62,396 nucleotides of DNA from JABDAD01 sp964409695. Its GTDB lineage: Bacteria; Pseudomonadota; Alphaproteobacteria; Rickettsiales; Rickettsiaceae. How positions within the stretch are numbered: position 1 is the stretch's first letter; every line of letters starts with the position of its first letter. The position numbers were made by a program, and so were the translations under genes. Below are positions 45,753 to 54,343 of the stretch, one piece after another. The notes under the pieces are model-generated. The model did not search any database, was not told where the DNA came from, and worked only from the letters and a program-made list of their open reading frames with translations. The DNA lies in the NCBI GenBank assembly GCA_964409695.1, contig CAYPDX010000001.1:1-62396 (forward strand), written 5' to 3'.

Positions 45753-46534
45753 GTTTTTTAATAGATACTCATTGCCATTTGAATATGGAGCCATTTAAAG
45801 ACGACCTTGATTCAGTAATCAATAATGCAAATAGTGCTGGTATCAAATATCTTCATACTATCTGTACAAGTTTAGAAGAACTTCCAGAAATTATCTCTAT
45901 CTCAGAAACTAATGAAAATATATATTGTTCGGTTGGAATTCACCCATGCAATGTAACTGAAAAGAATATAGCCACGTCCGAAAAATTGTCTCATCTCTCA
46001 AAACATCCAAAAATTATAAGCTTCGGTGAGACGGGCCTTGATTATTACCATGACACGAAACATATCAGAGTACAGAAAGAATCATTTATTAATCATATTC
46101 ATGCAAGCCACTCTGATAAATTACCTATTATAGTTCATACTAGAGATGCAGAGGATGATACAATAGATATTCTCACATCAGAAATGAAAAACGCTCCATA
46201 TACAGGAATAATTCACTGTTTTACAGCAAGCGAAAAATTCGCTCGTAAGGCACTAGAACTCGGCCTATATATTTCAATAGCAGGTATTGTAACATTTAAA
46301 AATGCTATTACTCTTCAAGAAATAGTTTCTAAGCTCCCGCTTGATATGATTCTAGTTGAAACAGATGCTCCTTACCTTGCACCCATGCCTCATAGAGGCA
46401 AAAGAAACGAACCAGCTTTTGTCAAATATACAGCAGAATTTTTGGCAAAGTTACATAATAAATCTATTGTTGAGATTACTGAAATCACCACTTCAAATGC
46501 TAGAAGAGTTTTTTCTAAAGCTAATTTCGACTGA
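45749..46534 (+). CDS. tatD: TatD-family metal-dependent DNase/hydrolase
   Basis: The 261-aa TIM-barrel protein has the metal ligands in DTHCHLNMEPF (HxH), SFGETGLDYYHD (Glu), IVHTRDAEDDT and IIHCFTAS (His), and LVETDAPYLAPMPHRGKRN (Asp). TatD enzymes have 3'-5' exonuclease activity in DNA repair and quality control. It is translationally coupled to metG, a common arrangement in which this gene is also called ycfH. Confidence 0.92.
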   Translation: MSFLIDTHCHLNMEPFKDDLDSVINNANSAGIKYLHTICTSLEELPEIISISETNENIYCSVGIHPCNVTEKNIATSEKLSHLSKHPKIISFGETGLDYYHDTKHIRVQKESFINHIHASHSDKLPIIVHTRDAEDDTIDILTSEMKNAPYTGIIHCFTASEKFARKALELGLYISIAGIVTFKNAITLQEIVSKLPLDMILVETDAPYLAPMPHRGKRNEPAFVKYTAEFLAKLHNKSIVEITEITTSNARRVFSKANFD

Positions 46535-46560
46535 TTTAAAACACAGATTATTATAAATAC

Positions 46561-46682
46561 CATCGCGAAGGGGGAATAGCGACTGTGGCAATTGTAAGTT
46601 GAAACAACGTCATTTCGAGGAATGTAATGACGAAGCAACCCACCTTTTTCACTCTGGATTGCTTGCTGCGTTAGCAATGACG
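46561..46682. repeat. Palindromic intergenic repeat (CGTCATTGCGAGGA type)
   Basis: The core 46608-46682 is an imperfect inverted repeat: the left arm begins CGTCATTTCGAGGAATGTAA and the right arm ends TTAGCAATGACG, with GAAGCAACCCA facing TGGATTGCTT. It is of the widespread 'GTCATTGCGAGGA...GAAGCAATCCA' kind known from many bacterial genomes. The preceding 46561-46600 (CATCGCGAAGGGGGAATAGC) looks like a relic of a second copy. Confidence 0.7.
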
Positions 46683-46822
46683 CTAGATTAACCGGACATC
46701 ACCCAGGTTTATTAATTACACAGTCCTCAAAATACTTACTTTCATTAATTCAGTAACCTTTCGAATTATTAAATTAACTCTATTCTATTTTATGAACCCT
46801 CTAATTTTCATTAATATATATA

Positions 46823-46851
46823 TTGACTTAGTAGAAATAATATATTATAAT
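46823..46851 (+). promoter_or_regulatory. Strong promoter for the lipase-like gene
   Basis: TTGACT (46823-46828) and a perfect TATAAT (46846-46851) are spaced by 17 bases, 32 bases upstream of the ATG at 46884. Confidence 0.65.
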
Positions 46852-46883
46852 ACTAAAATAAATTAGTCCATAGAAACATAATA

Positions 46884-48575
46884 ATGAATATAACAAAGAA
46901 ACTTTTTACCAAATTTACTCAAGTAGCTTACAAATCTAGAGAAGTTCAAGAGGTTCTAGAAAGGCACTTAGCAACAATACCTTATGGGTGGGAGCTCCTT
47001 GCTAATTCAGCTGATAATGCTGACACAGCTGCACATAATTATAGAGCCCTTGCATTTGTAAATAAAGCTACAAAGCAAGTTATTTTTGCTAGCGCCGGCA
47101 CTGATCCAAAAAGTCTGGATGATATCAATGATGATATCCTATTAATGAGACATCAAGCATTTACGAAAATTTATTCAATAAAAGAATTTATACCATTAGT
47201 CTTATCTAAAATAGAAAATCCAGAGGAATATACATTTTCTTCAGCAGGACATTCTCTAGGTGGCGCTGTTTCTGATATTACAGCCTATGTCCTAAAAACA
47301 ATGCGTTTAAACGTTATCGAATCTATCACTTTCGATAACCCTGGTGCTAAACCAGTTATTGAAGACGCAGTAAAAAAAGGCATAATTGCTAAATTAGCCG
47401 CAAAAGAAGAAGGTGAGATTTCCTTCGTGTCTAATCTTGTTAGACCTAATCTAATAAATACTACCAACACACAAATGGGCGAAATTCAACTTGTAATCCT
47501 TCCAAAAGATATCCAAGTTGAAGTAGCAGAAGAAAAAGCTGCAGTAGTAAGTTATTCTAATTTTCTTTCTTACTTGTCTGGTAAAGTTGGTTCAGCACTT
47601 TGGGATACAGTTGCTGGTTTAAATCCATTTGGTAATTCCATTATTGATCTTGTATCAAATGCAATGGCTATAAATTCAGCTTATCAACATATGTATGATC
47701 CAAAATACATTGCAACCGCCATTCTTAAGCTTTCAAAATTTGCACCAATTTATGAAGAGACTACTAAATTTCTTGTATCAGCTATAAATCGTTTAAATCA
47801 TATCTATGATAATGCAAAAGCTGTAATTGAAGGCCATGAAACAATAGCTGAAGTTGCTAAACTTGCAGGAATTATAGCATCAATTTATATGAGCGGTGGG
47901 ACACTTGCACCATCTCTTATACCAGAAGTTATTGAGGCAACTAATTCTTTAGTATCTCTTGGACAAAAAGCCATAAGCCTATACGGTGAAACAACCACAT
48001 TATATGAAGAATCTATTAGAGTTGTTAAATATGCTCCAAGATTAACAGAACATAAGCTTGATAATTTTGTAGCTGCCTTTAATACAGGTGAGGATAACAC
48101 ACTAGAAGTATTATCTGGTTACAATAAATCGGACAAGGGGCTAAAAGTAAAAGTTGGAAAAACCTTGTTTGCTAAATTTAAATCCGCGCTCTCATCAAAG
48201 AAAGATGCGCCTCATCACTCAGAAGAACATGTAGAAAATGAAAATAAAGATACTGGCTTCTTTTCTAACTTTAAAAAATTAGTTAGCAAAAAATTAGATG
48301 ATGTTAAAAGATTTTTCAAAGGTGATCAGCATGATGAGATTGAAGTAAGCTGTTCTGAGGATGGTATGACTGAAACTGTAAAAGTACCTTCAAATCTTGC
48401 GCAAGAAGTAATTCATCATAAAGAAAATACTAAACCAACTTTCTCTGAATTACTAAATAATGTAGATTTATCTCCTGATGATATTTTTGCACAGGCGAAT
48501 GATCATGTTTTAGCTTTAACTGGAGAAAATGGTTTAGATTTACTAGATGCTCAAGAAGCTGCCGCAGCTGCTTAA
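46884..48575 (+). CDS. Lipase class 3-like protein, putative effector
   Basis: The 563-aa protein has the lipase-3 nucleophile elbow AGHSLGGAVSDITAYVL with Ser at residue 124. It is preceded by the VIFASAGTDPKSLDDINDDI segment that normally carries the oxyanion region, and FDNPGAKP follows. The middle part (about 230-410) is helical and alanine-rich, with some hydrophobic stretches. The C-terminal part is charged (KKDAPHHSEEHVENENKD) and ends LDLLDAQEAAAAA. There is no classical signal peptide, so export would need another route. It is a single-gene unit with a strong promoter and a terminator. A phospholipase acting on host membranes is plausible; the substrate is unknown. Confidence 0.75.
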   Translation: MNITKKLFTKFTQVAYKSREVQEVLERHLATIPYGWELLANSADNADTAAHNYRALAFVNKATKQVIFASAGTDPKSLDDINDDILLMRHQAFTKIYSIKEFIPLVLSKIENPEEYTFSSAGHSLGGAVSDITAYVLKTMRLNVIESITFDNPGAKPVIEDAVKKGIIAKLAAKEEGEISFVSNLVRPNLINTTNTQMGEIQLVILPKDIQVEVAEEKAAVVSYSNFLSYLSGKVGSALWDTVAGLNPFGNSIIDLVSNAMAINSAYQHMYDPKYIATAILKLSKFAPIYEETTKFLVSAINRLNHIYDNAKAVIEGHETIAEVAKLAGIIASIYMSGGTLAPSLIPEVIEATNSLVSLGQKAISLYGETTTLYEESIRVVKYAPRLTEHKLDNFVAAFNTGEDNTLEVLSGYNKSDKGLKVKVGKTLFAKFKSALSSKKDAPHHSEEHVENENKDTGFFSNFKKLVSKKLDDVKRFFKGDQHDEIEVSCSEDGMTETVKVPSNLAQEVIHHKENTKPTFSELLNNVDLSPDDIFAQANDHVLALTGENGLDLLDAQEAAAAA

Positions 48576-48599
48576 CTTCCATAGATTCAATTATAAAGT

Positions 48600-48630
48600 A
48601 AAAGCACGTACTCAACTCTGTGCTTTTTTT
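48600..48630 (+). terminator. Rho-independent terminator of the lipase-like gene
   Basis: AAAAGCAC (48600-48607) pairs with GTGCTTTT (48620-48627) around a 12-base loop, followed by a run of T. Confidence 0.8.
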
Positions 48631-48639
48631 TATTTTGAA

Positions 48640-49272
48640 TTAATATTTCTTTTCAAAACATTCTATATCTTTCTTAGAAGTAAATGCCTCAACTGTCTCA
48701 ACACTTCCATCTAAATCCATAAGAAGGAACTCTACTTTTAATTGAGGATAATTTTTATATATTACTTCTCTTACTTCTAAAAATTGAGCGCGGTGAACTT
48801 CTGTTTCACGTTCTCTGCTACTCTCAATTTCACTTCCAAGCAACTTTTTATATAATGCACAATTTCTATGATCAATAATAATAACACCCTTTACCTTATG
48901 CAAATCTACAACTAATTTTAAGTGGTCTAGAAATGTTTTCTCCCACTCAGGATATTGTTTGTTATAAACTCCTAGGCTTGCACCTGCTAAAACTAACGTA
49001 TCGTAATTATCAGTTAGCCCTCTTTTTTGCATAAATTGTGACACCTCATCGTTTAGCCTAAAATCTATACAAGAAATTAAAAGATAATCTGATTGATGCC
49101 TGTAATTGGAAGGTTTCTTACTTGATTTTATCTTTATTGCTTCAGCTCTAGGAAGATTTTTGCCAAAATCATCTATTTCTTCGTGAAAACAATTTATATT
49201 ATGCTCAGCTACAGCAGAAGCTGAGAAAAAAATAAAAATAAGATTAAATGCTAATTGTAACAACGTTTTCAT
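48640..49272 (-). CDS. Exported beta-carbonic-anhydrase-like protein
   Basis: The 210-aa protein starts MKTLLQLAFNLIFIFFSASA with a signal peptide (likely cleavage after AVA, residue ~22). The zinc-site pattern of beta-carbonic anhydrases is present: Cys68-x-Asp70-x-Arg72 in SCIDFRL, and His135-x-x-Cys138 in IDHRNC. The fold core LVLAGASLG and VKGVIIIDH also fit. The usual active site would reversibly hydrate CO2 in the periplasm, but the sequence is divergent and could have another role. The ATG at 49272 has a GGAG site; the longer frame from 49344 lacks one and would bury the signal peptide. Confidence 0.7.
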   Translation of the reverse strand: MKTLLQLAFNLIFIFFSASAVAEHNINCFHEEIDDFGKNLPRAEAIKIKSSKKPSNYRHQSDYLLISCIDFRLNDEVSQFMQKRGLTDNYDTLVLAGASLGVYNKQYPEWEKTFLDHLKLVVDLHKVKGVIIIDHRNCALYKKLLGSEIESSRERETEVHRAQFLEVREVIYKNYPQLKVEFLLMDLDGSVETVEAFTSKKDIECFEKKY

Positions 49273-49364
49273 ATAATAACTCCAAATCTTGGTGTAAATT
49301 AACAACCACTGATTGAAGTTTATATAGATAAAAGAAAATTTCAATTAATTTCGGAGCTGGATTC

Positions 49365-49494
49365 ATACCAAGCCCCATATTAAATCAGACGAATGATTTT
49401 TAATGCGAAGATGCGCAAACTTATACTTAATAAGTGCGTAAAGCGCAAGTTCCAGCAAAAATCGTTTGGATCATTTAAAAATGAAGCTTGGTAT
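49365..49494. repeat. 130-bp imperfect palindromic element (MITE/RPE-like)
   Basis: The ends are ATACCAAGC (49365-49373) and GCTTGGTAT (49486-49494). The roughly 52-bp arms match imperfectly throughout: the left arm has ACGAATGATTTTTAATGCGA, the right-arm complement AACGATTTTTGCTGGAACTT. The centre is a hairpin (ACTTAT...ATAAGT between GCGC boxes). It fills the spacer between apaG and the carbonic-anhydrase-like gene. It resembles small palindromic elements of rickettsial genomes in size and form, but I cannot assign it to a known family. Confidence 0.7.
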
Positions 49495-49496
49495 TA

Positions 49497-49898
49497 TTAT
49501 ATGTCTAGCGAAAAAGCAGGTATAATCGCTTCTATAGATTCAGAATTTGATAGATTTGTAAAAAAATAACTTCCATACATAATACCAGATTCAGTATATA
49601 AGACAGCTTGGCTTGCATATTCAAACTCAGAATTAACCTCGATAATTGGCTGCTGACCTACAACACCTTCGCCTATTGTACTATTAGTAGTCCCATCTTT
49701 CTCTATAATATGCCATTTTCTAGATATTAATTGTATAGAAGAGGGAGAATGATTTTTTATCGCTATTTTATAAATAAATACGTATTTATGATTAGATTTA
49801 TCAGATAGCTCTTTTGCAAAAAAAGGCCTAACAATTATCTCAATACCTTGAGTAACTTGCCTATAATTGTATGGATTAAACGTTTCTTGTGACTGCAT
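49497..49898 (-). CDS. apaG: ApaG domain protein
   Basis: The 133-aa protein has the fibronectin-like ApaG (DUF525) pattern: QGIEIIVRPFF near residue 17, YKIAIKNHS, LISRKWHIIEKDG, GEGVVGQQPIIEVNSEFEYA and GIMYGSYFF. ApaG is linked to divalent-cation handling and Ap4A metabolism in enterobacteria; its biochemical role is not settled. Its start overlaps the end of the GNAT gene by 23 bases, so it is part of the minus-strand run. Confidence 0.9.
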   Translation of the reverse strand: MQSQETFNPYNYRQVTQGIEIIVRPFFAKELSDKSNHKYVFIYKIAIKNHSPSSIQLISRKWHIIEKDGTTNSTIGEGVVGQQPIIEVNSEFEYASQAVLYTESGIMYGSYFFTNLSNSESIEAIIPAFSLDI

Positions 49899-50418
49899 AC
49901 ATATAAAAATCGTAGTGTTTACCTTTTAGCTTTTCATATTTAGATAATTCGCCCTCTCTCTTAAACCCTATATTTTCAATGAGTTTCAATGATCTTGAAT
50001 TATGCTGACCAACTGTTGCTTGAATTCTAACTAATCCAAGTTTTTTCAATCCAAATTCAACTATATGAAAAACAGCATTAGTCATAATGCCCTTTCCCCA
50101 ATAGTGTTTATTTAGATCATAGCTAAGTTCGCCTCTAAGATGCTGAACGCTTATATTATTAAAACCAGCAGTACCTATTATTTCATCTTTCTCATTTACA
50201 ATTGACCAATAATAGCTCCTTTTATACGAAAATAAGCTTGCCCAGTATTTTAGCTCATTATAAGCATCCTCAATAGTTTTAGGAACACTATCTTCGCCTA
50301 TAAAATCACTAACATCTTTCTGATTTATATACTCAAAAAAAAGCTTTGCATCTTTTTCTGCATTGATAGGCCTTAAACCATAATCACCAAATTTAAAGCT
50401 TGGAAATTCTGAAAACAT
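49876..50418 (-). CDS. GNAT acetyltransferase, RimJ/RimL type
   Basis: The 180-aa protein has the N-terminal YGLRPINAEKDAKLFFEYI segment, the acetyl-CoA pyrophosphate loop region YWGKGIMTNAVFHIVEFG and the conserved VGQHNSRSLKLIENIGFKREG. RimJ/RimL-type enzymes acetylate N-termini of ribosomal proteins, but many relatives act on antibiotics or small amines. The substrate is open. It sits between queC and apaG. Confidence 0.87.
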   Translation of the reverse strand: MFSEFPSFKFGDYGLRPINAEKDAKLFFEYINQKDVSDFIGEDSVPKTIEDAYNELKYWASLFSYKRSYYWSIVNEKDEIIGTAGFNNISVQHLRGELSYDLNKHYWGKGIMTNAVFHIVEFGLKKLGLVRIQATVGQHNSRSLKLIENIGFKREGELSKYEKLKGKHYDFYMYAVTRNV

Positions 50419-50425
50419 CTATTCC

Positions 50426-51112
50426 TCACACGTATTTTGTTGGATCTTTTACATTGTTAATTTTAAATGCTTCCTTTCTCATTAAGCAAGCAAGGCAATT
50501 TCCACAAGATAAACCATCTTTTGTCGAATCATAACAGGAAATAGTGTGTGAATAATCAATAGCTAAATCCAAACCAGTCTTTACTATTTCAGCTTTTGTC
50601 ATTTTGATTAAAGGAGCATGAATTTTAATCCTATGTTCTTCTGAGGTAAAATCTACTGCCTTATTTGCAAGTTGTTCGAAAGCTTGAATAAACTCAGGTT
50701 TAGTGTCTGGGTAATTAGCTGCATCCTGCGAATGAGCACCATAAAAAATATCATAAGCTGAGATTACTTCAGCATAAGCAAGAGCTAGGCTTAAAAATAT
50801 TGTATTACGAGCAGGAACATAAGTTACAGGGACTTGGTTTCCTAAGTCACTTGCAAGATTATATTTAGGAACAGAAATTGAGTCATCCGTAAGCGCAGAC
50901 CCCCCCAATTCTCTTAAATCAAGATTGATAATTTTGAGATTTTTTACGCCAAGGAGTTCTAAAGATTTTTTTGCTTTCTCTAGTTCAATGATATGTCTTT
51001 GTCCATACATAAAGCTTATAGGAAAAACTTCATAACCATCTTTTAACATCATAGCTACTACAGTTATAGAGTCAATTCCTCCACTAACTAATACTACTCC
51101 CTTTTTCTTCAT
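50426..51112 (-). CDS. queC: 7-cyano-7-deazaguanine synthase QueC
   Basis: The 228-aa protein has the ATP PP-loop VLVSGGIDSITVVAMML and the FYGAHSQDAANYPDTKPEFI segment. The C-terminal zinc site is CYDSTKDGLSCGNCLACLMR. QueC turns carboxy-deazaguanine into preQ0 for queuosine tRNA modification. queE lies just upstream in the transcript, while queD is not in the window. Confidence 0.94.
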   Translation of the reverse strand: MKKKGVVLVSGGIDSITVVAMMLKDGYEVFPISFMYGQRHIIELEKAKKSLELLGVKNLKIINLDLRELGGSALTDDSISVPKYNLASDLGNQVPVTYVPARNTIFLSLALAYAEVISAYDIFYGAHSQDAANYPDTKPEFIQAFEQLANKAVDFTSEEHRIKIHAPLIKMTKAEIVKTGLDLAIDYSHTISCYDSTKDGLSCGNCLACLMRKEAFKINNVKDPTKYV

Positions 51113-51196
51113 TTTTTCTCGTGTTTTATGCTTATATTCAAAATAATATATCTATATTTTCTGCCTATTTCTATACTTAATTATATTTTTTTAAAA

Positions 51197-51856
51197 CTAT
51201 TCAATCCCCACATACTTATGCATCTGAGCCGAAAATATATAATTATTATTCATTGCTATCTCCATAGCAAGTTTGTTATTATCAATATTTTTTATCTTAT
51301 CAACTTCATCAATTGGCTGCACATACACAGGTTTATCAAAAAAATTCCAATCAGGTACAGCTTCATAACCATCCAAAGTTTTTGACACTAAAAACTTATA
51401 TGCAATTATATATTGCTCTAAGTCAGCTCTAATTCGATGATACTTACCATTTGATGACTTAGGCGAACAAACTATCTCTACTTCATTCGGTAATTCTTGA
51501 AATAAAGTGCCATTAGTTTCAACTTGGATTCTAAAACCTTTGGCTATTAAAAATTTGCAAAGTGGTGTGATATTCTGTCTCAGTGGCTCACCTCCAGTTA
51601 GTACAACTAAAGAACATTTTGTATCTTTTGTAAGATCGAGTGTTTGCTTAAGAATTTCTTCAAGCGACTTTTCTTCAAAAGTTTCAAATTCAGTATCACA
51701 AAAACTGCAGGCAAGATTACATCCTCCTAGCCTAATAAATAAAGCAGGATTTCCTGTATACGGCCCTTCTCCTTGAAATGTAAGAAAAATATTTTGTATT
51801 TTGAGAATCTCGCCATCTGATTTTTCAGGAGCTCTGATTGGGTTTTTTCCAAACAT
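51197..51856 (-). CDS. queE: 7-carboxy-7-deazaguanine synthase QueE (radical SAM)
   Basis: The 219-aa protein has the small radical-SAM layout FLTFQGEGPYTGNPALFIRL followed by the CX3CX2C cluster in CNLACSFCDTEFE, then VLTGGEPL and VETNGT. It makes carboxy-deazaguanine, the substrate of QueC. With queC it marks a queuosine route that needs QueD from elsewhere. It starts four bases after the mraY stop. Confidence 0.93.
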   Translation of the reverse strand: MFGKNPIRAPEKSDGEILKIQNIFLTFQGEGPYTGNPALFIRLGGCNLACSFCDTEFETFEEKSLEEILKQTLDLTKDTKCSLVVLTGGEPLRQNITPLCKFLIAKGFRIQVETNGTLFQELPNEVEIVCSPKSSNGKYHRIRADLEQYIIAYKFLVSKTLDGYEAVPDWNFFDKPVYVQPIDEVDKIKNIDNNKLAMEIAMNNNYIFSAQMHKYVGIE

Positions 51857-51860
51857 AATA

Positions 51861-52949
51861 TTATCTAAGTTTAAGGGATGCTAATCCGATAACTGCAAAA
51901 ATTACCGACACAATCCAAAATCTAGCAACTACTTTTGACTCACTCCATCCCTCTTTTTCAAAGTGGTGATGAATAGGAGCCATTTTAAAAAATCTTTTTC
52001 CGCCAGTTACTTTGAAATAATAAACTTGAATTATCACAGAAAGTGTCTCAATAACAAATAATCCACCAATTATTGCAAGCAATATTTCTTGTTTTGCAAT
52101 AACGCTAAGTACTCCAAGAGCTCCACCAAGAGCAAGACTGCCAGTGTCTCCCATGAATATTTCAGCTGGTTGAGCATTATACCATAAAAATCCCAGACCA
52201 GAGCCTATAATAGCGGAACATACAACTGTAAGCTCAGCTGCGCCAGGTGTATATACTACTTGCAAATAATTTGCATAGATGCTACTCCCCACAATATATG
52301 AAATTAGAGCAAAACATGTAAAAGCAATGACGATTGGTACAATAGCGAGTCCATCAAGACCATCTGTTAAGTTAACTGCATTTGAAGCTCCTATAATTAC
52401 AAATGCAGCAAATGGTATATAAAAATAGCCTAAATTCAGGAATAGGTTTTTAAAATATGGGAATGATAAATCTGTTGCATGAGCATTAGGTGCTAATTTT
52501 AAAATTAAAAAACAAACAGGTATTATTACTATCAACTGAATTAATAATTTTCTTTTTGCGCTAACTCCATGGTGATTTTTTTTAACAACTTTTAAATAAT
52601 CATCATAAAAACCTAATCCTGCAAAGGTTAAGAAAACGAGTAAAAATAACCACACATAAGGATTAGCTAAATCGCAAAGTAGCAAGCTAGAAAGAATGAC
52701 AGAAATAATAATCATTATTCCACCCATTGTAGGTGTTCCAGCTTTAGACTTGTGACTTTCAGGCCCCAATTCTCTTATTGGTTGCCCATCTTCCTTCCAT
52801 TTTTTTAAAAAAACTATCAATTTTTTTCCAATAACTATGGTTGAAAAAAAGCTCAATAATAAAGCAACTATAGATCTAAAAGTTATATAGTGGAATAAAT
52901 TAGCTATATGAAATTGATTTATATATGGTTTTAATAATGCGTATATCAT
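51861..52949 (-). CDS. mraY: Phospho-N-acetylmuramoyl-pentapeptide transferase MraY
   Basis: The 362-aa protein has about ten membrane helices and the active-site Asp residues: LGFYDDYLKVVKK, NAVNLTDGLDGLAIVP and FMGDTGSLALGG. The C-terminal PIHHHFEKEGWSE motif is also present. It links phospho-MurNAc-pentapeptide to undecaprenyl phosphate, forming lipid I. It follows murF by one base, but the rest of the dcw cell-wall cluster is missing here. Confidence 0.96.
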   Translation of the reverse strand: MIYALLKPYINQFHIANLFHYITFRSIVALLLSFFSTIVIGKKLIVFLKKWKEDGQPIRELGPESHKSKAGTPTMGGIMIIISVILSSLLLCDLANPYVWLFLLVFLTFAGLGFYDDYLKVVKKNHHGVSAKRKLLIQLIVIIPVCFLILKLAPNAHATDLSFPYFKNLFLNLGYFYIPFAAFVIIGASNAVNLTDGLDGLAIVPIVIAFTCFALISYIVGSSIYANYLQVVYTPGAAELTVVCSAIIGSGLGFLWYNAQPAEIFMGDTGSLALGGALGVLSVIAKQEILLAIIGGLFVIETLSVIIQVYYFKVTGGKRFFKMAPIHHHFEKEGWSESKVVARFWIVSVIFAVIGLASLKLR

Positions 52950-52950
52950 T

Positions 52951-54339
52951 TTACTTCTTTATATAATTAGAAAAATATTCAACAAATCTTTTTACTTTTG
53001 TACCTTTAGATCCCTTTACTAAAATAGTTGCGTCGGAATTTGGGAACTTAGAAAGAATATCATGAAATGATTTATCAGAAGTACCATGATAATGATAAGA
53101 TTCTAATTTAGAAGACAATTCATCATTTAGATATTTCATATATTCACACAAAGTAAAGAGTTTTGAAACACCAGTTTCAATAACAAAATTAGATAAGTCA
53201 GCATGCATTTCAGCTGACTTAGGGCCAAGTTCTCTCATATCAGCAAGTATAGCAATTTTTACACCAGCTATTTCCGATAAATTTTTAAGCGCAGCTTTAA
53301 CAGACGCAGGATTTGCATTATATGCATCGTCAATTATTGTATATTTATGGCCATTATAATTAAGAACAGAAGTAACTCCTCTACCATCGTATGGCCTTAC
53401 ATTCTCACTTGCTTTCACAGCAAGATCCATATTTAACCCTAAAGTGTAAGGAACAAGAAAAGCTGCCGCGAAATTTATTGCTTGATGTTTTCCTATTAGA
53501 TAATTCTTAGAATGATAAATCCTATCAAAAATACTATATGTAACTAGCGCGTGATCTTCATCTCTTACATAATCAATAACTCTACAATCTGCCTTCTCAC
53601 CTTCTCCGAATGTATAGATTTTTGTAATTTCTAAATTTTTCAATATTGATTTTTGAATATCGAAAGTTGAATTATCAATATTTAGAATAGCAAACCCGTC
53701 TTTCGTCATATATTCAAAAATTTCGCACTTTGCTTTACAAATATTTGCTAAAGTTCCAAGACCTTCTCCGCCCATATGAGCTTCAGATATATTTGTAATG
53801 ATTGCTATATCAGGTTTTACAAGATTTGTAAGATTTCTTACTTCTCCAGCATTATTCATTCCTATTTCATTTACAGAATAAATAGTATCATCAGAAATTG
53901 ACGCAAGACTTAGAGGAACACCTGTATGATTATTATAACTATCCTTATTAGCATAAGTCTTACCGAATGCTGACAATATAGTTCTCAATGCTTCTTTCGT
54001 TGAAGTCTTACCAGCGCTCCCAGTAACTCCTATGAATTTAGCAATAGAATTACTTCTTTTATATTCTGCAAGTTTATTGAAGGCTTTATATGAATTATCA
54101 ACAAGTATAACCCTTGGATCTTCAAACTTCCTATCACTTATCGCGCAAGATGCCCCACGCTTAAAAGCATCTTCTATATATTCAACACCATGCTTATTTT
54201 CTCCCGGAAGCGCTATAAAAATATCGCCAGGAATTATATCGGAAGACGAATAACAAATATTTTCTGCCTTAATATCAATGTCTATATCCTTATCCAAAGC
54301 TCTTGAAAGAGATTTGGAATTCCAAATAATATCACTCAT
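52951..54339 (-). CDS. murF: UDP-MurNAc-tripeptide--D-alanyl-D-alanine ligase MurF
   Basis: The 462-aa Mur ligase has the ATP loop GVTGSAGKTSTKEALR, the NNHTGVPLSL region and the NEIGMNNAGE metal site. DDAYNANPASVKAAL and the C-terminal VLVKGSKGTKVKRFVEYF are also conserved. It adds D-Ala-D-Ala to complete the cytoplasmic cell-wall precursor, the substrate of MraY next door. Making this precursor implies that the organism keeps peptidoglycan synthesis. Confidence 0.95.
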   Translation of the reverse strand: MSDIIWNSKSLSRALDKDIDIDIKAENICYSSSDIIPGDIFIALPGENKHGVEYIEDAFKRGASCAISDRKFEDPRVILVDNSYKAFNKLAEYKRSNSIAKFIGVTGSAGKTSTKEALRTILSAFGKTYANKDSYNNHTGVPLSLASISDDTIYSVNEIGMNNAGEVRNLTNLVKPDIAIITNISEAHMGGEGLGTLANICKAKCEIFEYMTKDGFAILNIDNSTFDIQKSILKNLEITKIYTFGEGEKADCRVIDYVRDEDHALVTYSIFDRIYHSKNYLIGKHQAINFAAAFLVPYTLGLNMDLAVKASENVRPYDGRGVTSVLNYNGHKYTIIDDAYNANPASVKAALKNLSEIAGVKIAILADMRELGPKSAEMHADLSNFVIETGVSKLFTLCEYMKYLNDELSSKLESYHYHGTSDKSFHDILSKFPNSDATILVKGSKGTKVKRFVEYFSNYIKK

Positions 54340-54343
54340 CTAA

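Larger units (their letters stand above)
46535..46883. other. Repeat-rich, AT-rich spacer
   Basis: The first half (46560-46690) is a palindromic intergenic repeat. The second half is AT-rich with no open frame worth reporting and carries the promoter of the lipase-like gene at 46823-46851. No RNA gene is visible. Confidence 0.6.

Noticed and set aside
46390..46677. 95-aa minus-strand frame over the end of tatD
   Set aside because: It is created by the palindromic repeat (LLRHYIPRND-type translation) plus antisense of tatD.
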